Made by a program: the position numbers and the translations under genes. A DNA stretch of 64,000 nt from Phenylobacterium aquaticum (lineage in GTDB: Bacteria > Pseudomonadota > Alphaproteobacteria > Caulobacterales > Caulobacteraceae): positions 1 to 64,000 of the forward strand of contig NZ_CANCLE010000002.1 of the NCBI RefSeq assembly GCF_947378715.1, in the 5' to 3' direction. The stretch's first letter is position 1. Each line of letters begins with the position of its first letter. Shown here one piece after another: positions 16,617 to 24,856 of this stretch. The notes under the pieces were generated by a model, which was given only the letters and a program-made list of their open reading frames with translations, made no database searches and was not told the DNA's origin.

Positions 16617-18041
16617 ATGTCCGGCAAGACCCTCTATGACAAGATCTGGGACGCCCACGTCGTCGCTGAACAGGACGGCGAGGCGATCCTCTATATCGAC
16701 CTGCACCTCATCCATGAGGTGACGACGCCCCAGGCCTTCGCGGGCCTCAGGGCGGCGAAGCGCCCCGTGCGCCGGCCCGATCGCACCCTGGCGGTGGCCG
16801 ACCACAATATCCCCACCGAGGGCCAGGCGCTCGGCGTGGACAAGGTGGCGGACGAGGAAGCGCGGCTCCAGCTCCAGACGCTGGAGCGCAACGTGCGCGA
16901 CAACGGGATCGAGTTCTTTTCGATGGGCGATATCCGCAACGGCATCGTCCATGTGGTCGGGCCTGAGCAGGGCCGCACCCAACCGGGCATGACCATTGTC
17001 TGCGGCGACAGCCACACCTCGACCCACGGCGCCTTCGGGGCTCTGGCCCACGGCATCGGCACCTCTGAGGTCGAGCATGTGCTGGCCACCCAGACCCTGC
17101 GCGCCAAGAAGGCCAAGAACCTGCGGGTGACCATTGACGGCGCCCCGGCTCCCGGTGTCGGCGCCAAGGACTTCGCCCTCGCCGTGATCGGCGAGATCGG
17201 CACCGCCGGCGGCACCGGCTATGTGATCGAATACGCCGGCCAGGCTGTGCGTGATCTTTCGATGGAAGGGCGGATGACGCTCTGCAACCTGACCATCGAA
17301 GGCGGCGCCCGCGCCGGCCTGGTGGCCCCGGACGACAAGACCTACGCCTATATGATGGGCCGTCCCGCCGCCCCGAAGGGTGCGGCCTGGGAGATGGCCA
17401 AGGCCTATTGGCAGACCATGACCACAGACGACGACGCGGTGTTCGACCGCGAGGTCCGGCTGGACGCCGCCAAGATCGCGCCCCTGGTCACCTGGGGCAC
17501 CAGCCCTGAGGACGTCATCGCCATCACCGACACCGTGCCGGACCCGGCCAGTTTCGCCACGCCGGACAAGCGCGCCTCGGTCGAGCGCGCCCTCGACTAT
17601 ATGGGTCTCGTGGCCGGCCAACCGATCGCCGAGGCCAAGGTCGACGTGGTGTTCATCGGCTCCTGCACCAACAGCCGGATCGAGGACCTGCGCGCCGCCG
17701 CCGCCATCGTCCAGACCGCCTTCCTCAATGGCCGCATGGTCGCCCCCCATGTGCGGGCCATGGTGGTGCCGGGCTCCGGACTGGTGAAGGAACAGGCCGA
17801 GTCCGAAGGCCTCGACGCCATCTTCAAGGCCTCGGGCTTTGACTGGCGCGAGCCGGGCTGCTCGATGTGCCTGGGCATGAACCCCGACAAGCTGGCGCCG
17901 GGCGAACGCTGCGCCTCGACCTCGAACCGCAATTTCGAGGGCCGTCAGGGCCGGGGCGGCCGCACCCACCTGGTCAGTCCGGCCATGGCCGCCGCCGCCG
18001 CCATCGCCGGCCACCTGGCCGACGTCCGGGATTTCCTGTGA
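16617..18041 (+). CDS. leuC: 3-isopropylmalate dehydratase, large subunit
   Basis: LeuC and LeuD together isomerise 2- to 3-isopropylmalate in leucine synthesis. This 474-residue subunit holds the [4Fe-4S] cluster; the ligands are in [13 protein letters not shown] and CSMCLGMN. Other signatures are [30 protein letters not shown] and [25 protein letters not shown] 16617 gives the usual [16 protein letters not shown]. Its TGA overlaps the ATG of the following VOC gene by one base (TGATG), so translation is probably coupled. Confidence 0.96.
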   Translation: MSGKTLYDKIWDAHVVAEQDGEAILYIDLHLIHEVTTPQAFAGLRAAKRPVRRPDRTLAVADHNIPTEGQALGVDKVADEEARLQLQTLERNVRDNGIEFFSMGDIRNGIVHVVGPEQGRTQPGMTIVCGDSHTSTHGAFGALAHGIGTSEVEHVLATQTLRAKKAKNLRVTIDGAPAPGVGAKDFALAVIGEIGTAGGTGYVIEYAGQAVRDLSMEGRMTLCNLTIEGGARAGLVAPDDKTYAYMMGRPAAPKGAAWEMAKAYWQTMTTDDDAVFDREVRLDAAKIAPLVTWGTSPEDVIAITDTVPDPASFATPDKRASVERALDYMGLVAGQPIAEAKVDVVFIGSCTNSRIEDLRAAAAIVQTAFLNGRMVAPHVRAMVVPGSGLVKEQAESEGLDAIFKASGFDWREPGCSMCLGMNPDKLAPGERCASTSNRNFEGRQGRGGRTHLVSPAMAAAAAIAGHLADVRDFL

Positions 18042-18898
18042 TGACGATGATCACCGCCCTCGACCATGTCGCCCTCGCGGTGAACGACCTCGACGCGGCG
18101 GTGGCCTCCTATCGCGAGCTTCTGGGGCGTGAGCCCAATTGGCTAGGCGGCGACGGCGGTGCGCGCCACGCCTGGTTCCAGTTCCCCAACATGGCGCTGG
18201 ACGTCATCACCCCGCACGGCGAGGGCGCTTTCGGCGACACCATCCGCAAGCACCTGGCCGAGCACGGCGAGGGAATCTGGGCCGTGGCCTTCACGGTGGA
18301 GAACGCCGAGGCCGCCCAGAAGCTGGTCGGTCGCCGCGGCCTGCGCGGCTCGGTTCCCGGCCCCACCCGCTCAACCCATGACGACGGTCGCAAGCGCTAT
18401 TGGACCACCTCGGCGCTGAACGCCGCCGACACCGGCGGGCTGAACATCCTCTTGGTCGATCCGCCCCGCAGCGGCGAGCCCTGGCCGCAGTCGCCGGTGA
18501 TTGGCGATGCGGCTGCGACCGTCACCGAGCTCGACCATGTGGTGGTCCAGACCGCCAACGCCGACCGGGCGCTGGCCATCTGGGGCGCCAAGCTCGGCCT
18601 CGACCTGCGGCTCGACCGCTCCAACGAACAGTGGGGGGTGCGCCAGCTGTTCTTCCGTGCCGGCGCCGCAGTGGTCGAGATGGCCGCCAGCCTGAAGACG
18701 CCCGCCAGCGACGCTCCCGACACGTTCGGCGGCCTGGCATGGCGGGTGGCCGACGCCGAGGCCGCCCAGGCCCGGATCGCCGCCGCCGGCTTCGAGGTCT
18801 CCGAGGTGCGCGTGGGCCGCAAGCCCGGCACCCGCGTCTTCACCGCCCGCCATGTGGCCGCCGGCGTGCCGACCATCCTCATTCAGCAGAACGCCTGA
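18041..18898 (+). CDS. VOC (glyoxalase-fold) protein inside the leu operon
   Basis: The 285-residue protein has two vicinal-oxygen-chelate modules: residues 4-125 (ALDHVALAVNDLDAAVASYRELLG) and about 160-283 (ELDHVVVQTANADRALAIWGAKLGLDLRL). The first matches the Glyoxalase_3-like pattern with GPTRSTHDDGRKRYW between modules. Metal ligands (His, Glu) seem present but a specific reaction cannot be assigned. It is translationally coupled to leuC and lies 9 bases before leuD, so it is expressed with the leucine enzymes. A link to leucine metabolism is an inference from position only. Confidence 0.75.
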   Translation: MTMITALDHVALAVNDLDAAVASYRELLGREPNWLGGDGGARHAWFQFPNMALDVITPHGEGAFGDTIRKHLAEHGEGIWAVAFTVENAEAAQKLVGRRGLRGSVPGPTRSTHDDGRKRYWTTSALNAADTGGLNILLVDPPRSGEPWPQSPVIGDAAATVTELDHVVVQTANADRALAIWGAKLGLDLRLDRSNEQWGVRQLFFRAGAAVVEMAASLKTPASDAPDTFGGLAWRVADAEAAQARIAAAGFEVSEVRVGRKPGTRVFTARHVAAGVPTILIQQNA

Positions 18899-18907
18899 GG
18901 CGCACCC

Positions 18908-19519
18908 ATGAAAGCTTTCACCAAGCTGGACGCCAAGCTGGCCCCCCTGCCGCTGGCCAATATCGACACCGACCAGATCATCCCCAAGCAGTTCCTCAAG
19001 ACCGTGGAACGCGAGGGCCTGGCGCGGGGCCTGTTCTACGACTTCCGCTTCGATCCCGAGGGCAAGGAAAAGCCCGACTTCGTGCTCAACCGCCCGGAAT
19101 ACAAGTCGGCCGGCGTGCTGGTCACCGGCGACAATTTCGGCTGCGGCTCGTCGCGCGAGCATGCCCCCTGGGCGCTGATGGACTTCGGGATCAGCTGTGT
19201 GGTCGCCACCAGCTTCGCCGACATCTTCTACAATAACTGCTTCCAGAACGGCCTGTTGCCCGTGGTGCTGAAGGCCGACGAGGTCGAGGCCCTGATGGAC
19301 GAGGCCAAGGGCGGCAACCACATGGTCACGGTCGATCTCGAGGCCCAGACCGTGGTCTCTCCCTCCGGCAAGACCTTCGGCTTCCAGATCGACGCCAACC
19401 GCAAGGAGAAGATGCTGAAGGGCCTCGACGCCATCGGCGAAACCTTGCAGGCGGCGCTCGACATCGACGTCTTCGAGAGCAAGCGCGCGCTCGACCGGCC
19501 CTGGCTGGAAGACGCATGA
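18908..19519 (+). CDS. leuD: 3-isopropylmalate dehydratase, small subunit
   Basis: This 203-residue swivelling domain partners LeuC. Family landmarks are [19 protein letters not shown] at the N-terminus, [17 protein letters not shown] and [17 protein letters not shown]. Full length, ATG with a GGCGCACCC leader. Its final ATGA overlaps the start of the next small gene, giving a coupled order leuD-ABM-leuB. Confidence 0.96.
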   Translation: MKAFTKLDAKLAPLPLANIDTDQIIPKQFLKTVEREGLARGLFYDFRFDPEGKEKPDFVLNRPEYKSAGVLVTGDNFGCGSSREHAPWALMDFGISCVVATSFADIFYNNCFQNGLLPVVLKADEVEALMDEAKGGNHMVTVDLEAQTVVSPSGKTFGFQIDANRKEKMLKGLDAIGETLQAALDIDVFESKRALDRPWLEDA

Positions 19520-19818
19520 CCCTGATCATCGCCGGCACGGTCCGGGTTCCGTCTGGGAATCTCGAGACCTTCCGCCCCCACATGCTGGCCATGCTTGCGG
19601 CCAGCCGGGCCGAGGACGGCTGCCTTGAATATTCCTATGCCGAGGACGTGGCCGAGCCCGGCCTGATCCGGGTGTTCGAGGCCTGGCGCGACCAGGCCTG
19701 CCTCGACGCCCATTTCCAGACCGCCCATATGGCGACCTGGCGCAGCCACTGGCCGCAGTTCGGGGTTTCCGATCGCCGGCTGTTCGCCTACGAGACGGCC
19801 TCCGAACGCGCGCTCTAG
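19516..19818 (+). CDS. Antibiotic biosynthesis monooxygenase (ABM)-fold small protein
   Basis: The 100-residue protein is a ferredoxin-like dimeric barrel of the YgiN/ABM type: [25 protein letters not shown], then [39 protein letters not shown]. Members include quinol monooxygenases and heme-degrading enzymes, but many are uncharacterised. The start overlaps the leuD stop (ATGA) and leuB follows 18 bases later, so it is an internal cistron of the leucine operon. Confidence 0.8.
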   Translation: MTLIIAGTVRVPSGNLETFRPHMLAMLAASRAEDGCLEYSYAEDVAEPGLIRVFEAWRDQACLDAHFQTAHMATWRSHWPQFGVSDRRLFAYETASERAL

Positions 19819-19836
19819 ACACCTAAGGGTTACCCC

Positions 19837-20889
19837 ATGTCCGACCTGCTCATCCTGCCCGGCGACGGGATCGGTCCGGAAGTCGTGGCGCAGGTCCGCC
19901 GCGTCGCCCATGCCCTGACCCCCGACCTCCAGATCGGCGAGCGGCTGTTCGGCGGCGCCTCCTATGACGAACACGGCACACCCCTGACCGAAGAAGCGCT
20001 CGCCGCCGCCAAGGCGTCCAAGGCGGTGCTGATGGGCGCGGTCGGCGGGCCGAAATGGGCCAATGTTCCCCGCGACAAACGCCCCGAGGCCGGCCTGCTG
20101 GCCCTGCGCGCCGGCATGGAGGTGTTCGCCAACCTGCGCCCGGCCCTGTGCTTCAACGCCCTCGCCGACGCCTCCAGCCTCAAGCGCGAGGTGGTCGAGG
20201 GGCTGGACTTCATGATCGTCCGCGAGCTGACCGGCGGCATCTATTTCGGTTCGCCGCGCTATATCGAGGACCTGGCCGAAGGCGGCCAGCGCGCCGTCGA
20301 CACCCAGGTCTATACGACCGCCGAGATCGAGCGCGTCGCCCGGGTGGCCTTTGAACTGGCCCGTGGTCGCCGCAACAAGGTGACATCGGCCGAGAAGTCC
20401 AATGTGATGGATTCCGGCCTGCTCTGGCGCCAGGTGGTCACCGCCCTGCATGCGCGCGACTATGCCGATGTCGAGCTGGAACACATCCTGGCCGACAACG
20501 CCGCCATGCAGATCGTCAAGAACCCCAAGCAGTTCGACGTCATGGTCACCGACAATCTGTTCGGCGACATCCTGTCGGATATTTCCGCCCAGCTGACCGG
20601 CTCGCTCGGCATGTTGCCCTCGGCGGCGCTCGGCGCGGCGGGAAAGCCCGGTCTCTACGAACCGATCCATGGCTCGGCGCCGGACATCGCGGGGCAAGGC
20701 GTGGCCAATCCGCTGGCCGCCATCCTGTCCTTCGAGATGGCCCTGCGCTGGTCGCTGGATCGGTCGGAGGCCGCCGACCGGCTCTATGCGGCGGTGGTCA
20801 CGGCGCTGGACGCCGGCGCCCGCACCCGCGACCTGGGTGGGACCCTGACCACGGTCCAGATGGGCGATGCGGTGCTGGCCGCCCTGTAG
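19837..20889 (+). CDS. leuB: 3-isopropylmalate dehydrogenase
   Basis: This 350-residue NAD-dependent enzyme oxidises and decarboxylates 3-isopropylmalate to 2-oxoisocaproate. Signatures: [46 protein letters not shown], the metal-binding [27 protein letters not shown] and [20 protein letters not shown]. Length is normal. It closes the leuC-VOC-leuD-ABM-leuB unit. Confidence 0.97.
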   Translation: MSDLLILPGDGIGPEVVAQVRRVAHALTPDLQIGERLFGGASYDEHGTPLTEEALAAAKASKAVLMGAVGGPKWANVPRDKRPEAGLLALRAGMEVFANLRPALCFNALADASSLKREVVEGLDFMIVRELTGGIYFGSPRYIEDLAEGGQRAVDTQVYTTAEIERVARVAFELARGRRNKVTSAEKSNVMDSGLLWRQVVTALHARDYADVELEHILADNAAMQIVKNPKQFDVMVTDNLFGDILSDISAQLTGSLGMLPSAALGAAGKPGLYEPIHGSAPDIAGQGVANPLAAILSFEMALRWSLDRSEAADRLYAAVVTALDAGARTRDLGGTLTTVQMGDAVLAAL

Positions 20890-20960
20890 CGCCGCCGTCT
20901 CGACTCAACCTGAAGGCGCGCTATAGTCACCCTCGCCGACAAGGCGGCGGAGGGCTGAAC

Positions 20961-21590
20961 GTGACTCCTGAAAACCGCGCGGCGGTGATGACCTCGCTGA
21001 TCGCCGCGGCCTCGGCCGTGGTGGGCGCCCTGGGCGGGGCCTATCTCAAGGGCAATACCGACGTCGCCCTCGCCGAGCGCAAGTTCTACTCCGACCTGGT
21101 CCTGAAGGCGCTGGAGTCGCCCTCGCCGGAAGAGCGGGTCAAGACCCTGCAGATGCTGACCAAGACCCACCTGATCAAGGATAAGGAGGTCAGCGAGGGG
21201 GTCGAGGCCTATGCCAAGGAGGCCAGCGCCAATCCAGGGATCGTGCCTCAGGTCAAGCCGACCACCGCCGTCGCGTCCGCCCCGCCGCCGCCGAGCGAGG
21301 GGACCCGGGTCTATCTGCTGTCCGGGACCGCCGCGCGCGCCGAGGACTTCACGGTGCTGAAGGCCGAGTTGTCCGCAGCCCATGTCCAGTTGCTGGGCGC
21401 CAAGACCATCGTCGACGCTGGCCGCCAGGACGGGCCTGAGATTCGCTATTTCTTCGCCGACGACGCCAATACCGCCAAGGCGATCCTCGAGCACGTCAAC
21501 TTCGCGCTCAAGGGCCGCACCTTCACCGTGAAGCAGTACCAGGACAGCCAGGTCCGGCCCGGCTATGTCGAGGTCTGGCTGGGGCGATAG
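20961..21590 (+). CDS. Membrane-anchored protein of unknown function with LytR_C-like C-terminus
   Basis: The 209-residue protein starts with a GTG at 20961, 6 bases after GGAGGG. Residues 8-30 form one membrane anchor (VMTSLIAAASAVVGALGGAYL), followed by a helical region, a Pro-rich linker (SAPPPPSEG) and a C-terminal alpha/beta domain (about 115-209) ending VKQYQDSQVRPGYVEVWLGR. The last part resembles LytR_C/SPOR-type small domains, but I cannot make a firm family call. A TATAGT -10 candidate lies at 20922. A palindromic element begins at its stop codon. Confidence 0.6.
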   Translation: MTPENRAAVMTSLIAAASAVVGALGGAYLKGNTDVALAERKFYSDLVLKALESPSPEERVKTLQMLTKTHLIKDKEVSEGVEAYAKEASANPGIVPQVKPTTAVASAPPPPSEGTRVYLLSGTAARAEDFTVLKAELSAAHVQLLGAKTIVDAGRQDGPEIRYFFADDANTAKAILEHVNFALKGRTFTVKQYQDSQVRPGYVEVWLGR

Positions 21591-21656
21591 AGCATCTCCC
21601 GAAGAGTGTGACGCACGTTTCCGATCCGGAAATACTCTAACTCTTTGATTTAGAGC
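21588..21656. repeat. Intergenic element with CTCTAACTCTTTGATTTAGAGC end
   Basis: The element begins in the stop codon of the upstream gene (TAGAGCATCTCCCG) and contains the hairpin TTTCCGATCCGGAAA, then ACTCTAACTCTTTGATTTAGAGC. The last part folds as CTCTAA..TTTAGAG. I recall very similar short elements downstream of genes in many Rhizobiales and Caulobacterales genomes; this was not searched. It sits between convergent genes and may end transcription from both. Confidence 0.6.
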
Positions 21657-21659
21657 CGG

Positions 21660-22307
21660 TCAGACCCGCCGATACTCCATCACCGAGCCGTCCTTCAGCC
21701 GACCCTTGAGCGCCAGCCACGATCCGTCGGCGTCGTACCAGTCGTCGATCTCGGCCTCGCCGCGCACCGACCACAGCGTCGCGGCTGTCCGCCCGCCGGG
21801 CGCCGCGAGGCCGTCGGGCCGGCGGCGCGCGGTCACCTGCAGCATCTTGCCCTCCTGTGGATTGAACAGCGGGCCGGCCAGGGCCTGGGGGTTCCAATGG
21901 GTGAAGGGCGAAGCGCCGACCGGGGCCTGGACGCGGGTCTTGGCGGTCTGGATCAGCACCCCGCCGGCCTGGCGCTCGGCCTCGACCTTCTGGGCCTTGC
22001 CATTGGCGTCGGTGGTGGTCTCCAGGCTGGCGAAGTGGCCCGCCTGCCAGCGTTCCACGGCGTGGTGGCGATAGCGATAGACCGGCACGGGGCCGAGCCT
22101 GACCAGCATCTGCACCTCGGTGGTGACCAGGGGCGCCGCCGGATCGCCGGCGAAGCTCATCTGATGTTCGCCGATGTGGGCGCCGTTGCGATAGACCCCG
22201 AACACCAGCCGGCGCGGGGCGGTCGCCCAGGCGACGATCGGCGTTCCCAGCGCCAGGCCGATGCCGATCAAGGCGCGGCGGGACAGACCGTCCAGGGGTT
22301 GGGGCAT
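21660..22307 (-). CDS. DUF6134-like secreted protein
   Basis: The 215-residue protein begins with a Tat-like signal (LSRRALIGIGLALGTPIVAWA) and continues as a beta-rich domain: RRLVFGVYRNGAHIGEHQMSF, TEVQMLVRLGPVPVYRYRHHAVERWQAGHFASLETTTDANG. These features fit the DUF6134 family as I remember it (not searched). It is probably periplasmic. Function is unknown. It is on the same strand as, and 67 bases downstream of, the MarR-GNAT gene. Confidence 0.65.
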   Translation of the reverse strand: MPQPLDGLSRRALIGIGLALGTPIVAWATAPRRLVFGVYRNGAHIGEHQMSFAGDPAAPLVTTEVQMLVRLGPVPVYRYRHHAVERWQAGHFASLETTTDANGKAQKVEAERQAGGVLIQTAKTRVQAPVGASPFTHWNPQALAGPLFNPQEGKMLQVTARRRPDGLAAPGGRTAATLWSVRGEAEIDDWYDADGSWLALKGRLKDGSVMEYRRV

Positions 22308-22374
22308 CGCGGACCTCCGTCGAACGGGACCCTGGGGATACGCGCGAACCGGGAGGCGGGATGCATGGGCCGCC

Positions 22375-23301
22375 TCAGAGCCTCAGCCGCCAGGTCTCCC
22401 CCACCAGCGGAACCCCGATGGTCATGTGCGGCGTCTGGTCGATCAGCTCGAAGCCGGCGGCGGCGTAGACGCCCCGGGCCGCGGTCAGGATCGACTGGGT
22501 CCAGAGACTGACCTCGTCATATCCGCAAGCCCGGGCGAAGGCGACACACTGGGCCACCAGCCGCTTGCCCAGGCCCAGTCCCCGGGCCGAGGGCTCGATC
22601 AGCAGCAGGCGCAGCTTGGCCTGGCCCGGCCGGTCGCCCTGGACCAGGAACACCGAGCCCAGCCGCGCGCCCTCACGCTCGGCGATCCAGCAGTGCTCGC
22701 GCGCCGGCTCGAGGCGCTCGACGAAGTCGGCGCAGATCCGGGCGACCAGGGCCTCGAACCGCTCATCCCAGCCATAGTCGCGGGCATAGAGGGTGGCGTG
22801 GCGTTCGGTCACCCAGCCCATGTCGCCCACCCGATGCGACCGCAGTCGGATGTCGCCTGGGGCCGGGGCGCCGAGCAGGGTCTCGATCTCGCCCATGGCG
22901 GCGGTGAGACGCGCGCGCTGGTCGGACGCCAGCGTCCCGATCATGGCCTCGACGGCGCCTTCAGCGACCCGGCGCAGATGCTCATAGGCGGCCCAGCCCG
23001 GGTCCGTGAGGCTGAGGGTCCAGCTGCGCCCGTCCTCGGCTGAGCGGACGCGGGCGATCAGGGCCTTGCCCTCGAAGCGCTTGAGAATGCGGCTGAGATA
23101 TCCGGCGTCCAGGCCGGTGCGCAGGGCCAGGAGGCCGGGGGTCAGGTTCGGGCCCGCCTGGGCGATCTCATAGAGCACCCGCCCCTCCGCCAGGCCGAAG
23201 GGCTCGCCCAGGTGGGCCTCATCCAGGGCGCCGATCTGGCGGGTGTAGAAGCGGTTGAAGCGCCGGATGGCGGCGACGGGTTCGGGCGGGATTTCGGGCA
23301 T
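22375..23301 (-). CDS. MarR helix-turn-helix / GNAT acetyltransferase fusion
   Basis: The 308-residue protein joins a MarR winged helix (1-140: EGRVLYEIAQAGPNLTPGLLALRTGLDAGYLSRILKRFEGKALI) to a GNAT domain (about 150-308), with the acetyl-CoA loop SARGLGLGKRLV and GVYAAAGFELIDQ. Fused MarR-GNAT proteins are common in actinobacteria and proteobacteria; substrates are mostly unknown. A perfect 19-base palindrome 34 bases upstream of its start (23,336-23,354) is the obvious operator for autoregulation. Confidence 0.85.
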   Translation of the reverse strand: MPEIPPEPVAAIRRFNRFYTRQIGALDEAHLGEPFGLAEGRVLYEIAQAGPNLTPGLLALRTGLDAGYLSRILKRFEGKALIARVRSAEDGRSWTLSLTDPGWAAYEHLRRVAEGAVEAMIGTLASDQRARLTAAMGEIETLLGAPAPGDIRLRSHRVGDMGWVTERHATLYARDYGWDERFEALVARICADFVERLEPAREHCWIAEREGARLGSVFLVQGDRPGQAKLRLLLIEPSARGLGLGKRLVAQCVAFARACGYDEVSLWTQSILTAARGVYAAAGFELIDQTPHMTIGVPLVGETWRLRL

Positions 23302-23335
23302 GGCGCGTCGCCTCCGCGCTCAGGAAACACCCATA

Positions 23336-23354
23336 TAATTGACTAAGTCAATTA
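23336..23354. promoter_or_regulatory. Perfect 19-base palindrome, probable MarR operator
   Basis: TAATTGACT-A-AGTCAATTA is a perfect 9+1+9 palindrome. It lies immediately upstream of the MarR-GNAT gene on the minus strand and its last three bases are also the TAA stop of the preceding decarboxylase gene. AT-rich TATA follows on the minus strand as a possible -10. Size and symmetry fit a MarR dimer site. Confidence 0.65.
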
Positions 23355-24770
23355 ACTCGTGGCGACCATCGCGGCGTGGACGGCGACCACGGCCCGGGCC
23401 ACGTCGTCGGCGTCCGTGCGCCAGTTGCTGACGCTCACCCGCATGCAGCGGCGCCCGCGCCAGGTCACCCCGCCGAACAGCGCCTCGCCCGAGGCGTTGA
23501 TCGCGGCGATCACCGCGTCGGTGCGCCGGTCGTGATCGGCCTCCGAAGCGCCGGGTCCCGCCGCCAGGAACCGCACCAGCCCTTGATTGAGGCTGGAGCC
23601 GGAGATTTTCTCCGCCCCCTCAAGCGCGCCGACCCCGTCGATCAGGGCCTGGGCGTGATCGCAGGTGCGGTCGACCAGGTCGGCCAGACCGGAGCGCCCC
23701 AGCTGGCGCAGGGCGGCATAGACCGGGAAGCCCCGGGCGCGGCGCGACAGTTCCGGGTTCCAGTCGATCGGGTCGCGCGCCACCCCGCCGCCGGCGGGCA
23801 GATAGCTGGTGGCGATGGTCATGGCGGCGCGATGGGCCTCGGCGTCGCGGACGAAGGCCAGGCCGCTGTCATAGGGCACGTTCAGATATTTGTGGCCGTC
23901 CGTGCTCCAGGAATCGGCCAGCTCAATGCCGCCGGCCAGGGCGCGGCGCGTCGGGCTCGCCTTGGCCCAGAGGCCAAAAGCGCCGTCCACATGCACCCAG
24001 GCCCCGGCCGCCTTGGCGATGGGCACGAGGTCGCCGAACGGGTCGAAGGCGGCGCAGTTCAGCTCTCCGGCCTGCAGGATGACGATGGTCGGGCTATCGC
24101 CCTCGGCCAGGGCGGCGCGCAGGACCTCCGGCGAGACCCGGCCGTCGGCGTCCAGCGCCAGCGGCCGCAGGGCGTCGACCCCCAGGCCCAGGATGCGCAG
24201 GGCGACGTCGACCGAGCCATGGCGATCGGCATTGGCCAGCACCCGGATCGGCGGGCCGCCGGCCAGGCCCCTGCGCTCCACGTCCCAGCCCCGGTCGCGC
24301 AACACGGCGTGGCGGGCGGCGGCCAGGCAGGTGACATGGGCCATCTGGCAGCCGGTGACGAAGGCGAAGCTGGCTTCGGCAGGCAGGTCGAACAGGTCCT
24401 TCAGCCAGGCGCCGGCCACCTCCTCGGCCACGGCGGCGGCGGGACCGGAGGCGTGCAGGCAGGCGTTCTGATCCCAGACCGAGGTCAGCCAGTCGGCGCC
24501 GATGGCGGCCGGAACCCCACCGCCGATCACCCAGCCGAAGAACCGACCGCCCTGGGATCCGTGCAGCCCGCCGGCCACGTCGGCGACCAGGTCGTCGATC
24601 ACCTGGGGGGCGGCCAGGGGACGCGCGCCGAGCGGGCGGCCGAGGGCGCCGCGTAGCGCCTCAAGTGTGGCCCGGGGGGCGACCGGCGCTGTGCCCAGAT
24701 CCTCCAGATAGGCAAGCGCATGGTCGAAGGCCCGCTGCAGGGCGGGACGGTCGGGAATGGCATTGGACAT
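23352..24770 (-). CDS. PLP-dependent group II decarboxylase (aromatic/aliphatic L-amino-acid type)
   Basis: The protein of 472 residues matches the group II PLP decarboxylases: FFGWVIGGGVPAAIGADWL, FVTGCQMAHVTCLAAARHAVL, WVHVDGAFGLWAKAS with the Asp binding the pyridine ring, and STDGHKYLNVPYDSGLAFV with the Schiff-base lysine. The usual ...W-N motifs of aromatic decarboxylases are only partly present, so the substrate is open. I prefer ATG 24770 (MSNAIPD, weak GGGG site) to ATG 24794, which has none. The next gene downstream is the MarR-GNAT fusion 51 bases away with its own operator. Confidence 0.85.
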   Translation of the reverse strand: MSNAIPDRPALQRAFDHALAYLEDLGTAPVAPRATLEALRGALGRPLGARPLAAPQVIDDLVADVAGGLHGSQGGRFFGWVIGGGVPAAIGADWLTSVWDQNACLHASGPAAAVAEEVAGAWLKDLFDLPAEASFAFVTGCQMAHVTCLAAARHAVLRDRGWDVERRGLAGGPPIRVLANADRHGSVDVALRILGLGVDALRPLALDADGRVSPEVLRAALAEGDSPTIVILQAGELNCAAFDPFGDLVPIAKAAGAWVHVDGAFGLWAKASPTRRALAGGIELADSWSTDGHKYLNVPYDSGLAFVRDAEAHRAAMTIATSYLPAGGGVARDPIDWNPELSRRARGFPVYAALRQLGRSGLADLVDRTCDHAQALIDGVGALEGAEKISGSSLNQGLVRFLAAGPGASEADHDRRTDAVIAAINASGEALFGGVTWRGRRCMRVSVSNWRTDADDVARAVVAVHAAMVATS

Positions 24771-24856
24771 GGTCGGCCCCGAGGTGACTGGCATGTCAGG
24801 AAGTCAGGCCCCGTCGGCCCAAGTCAATCGGGGTCGTCGCGGAAATCGGCCGTCGC

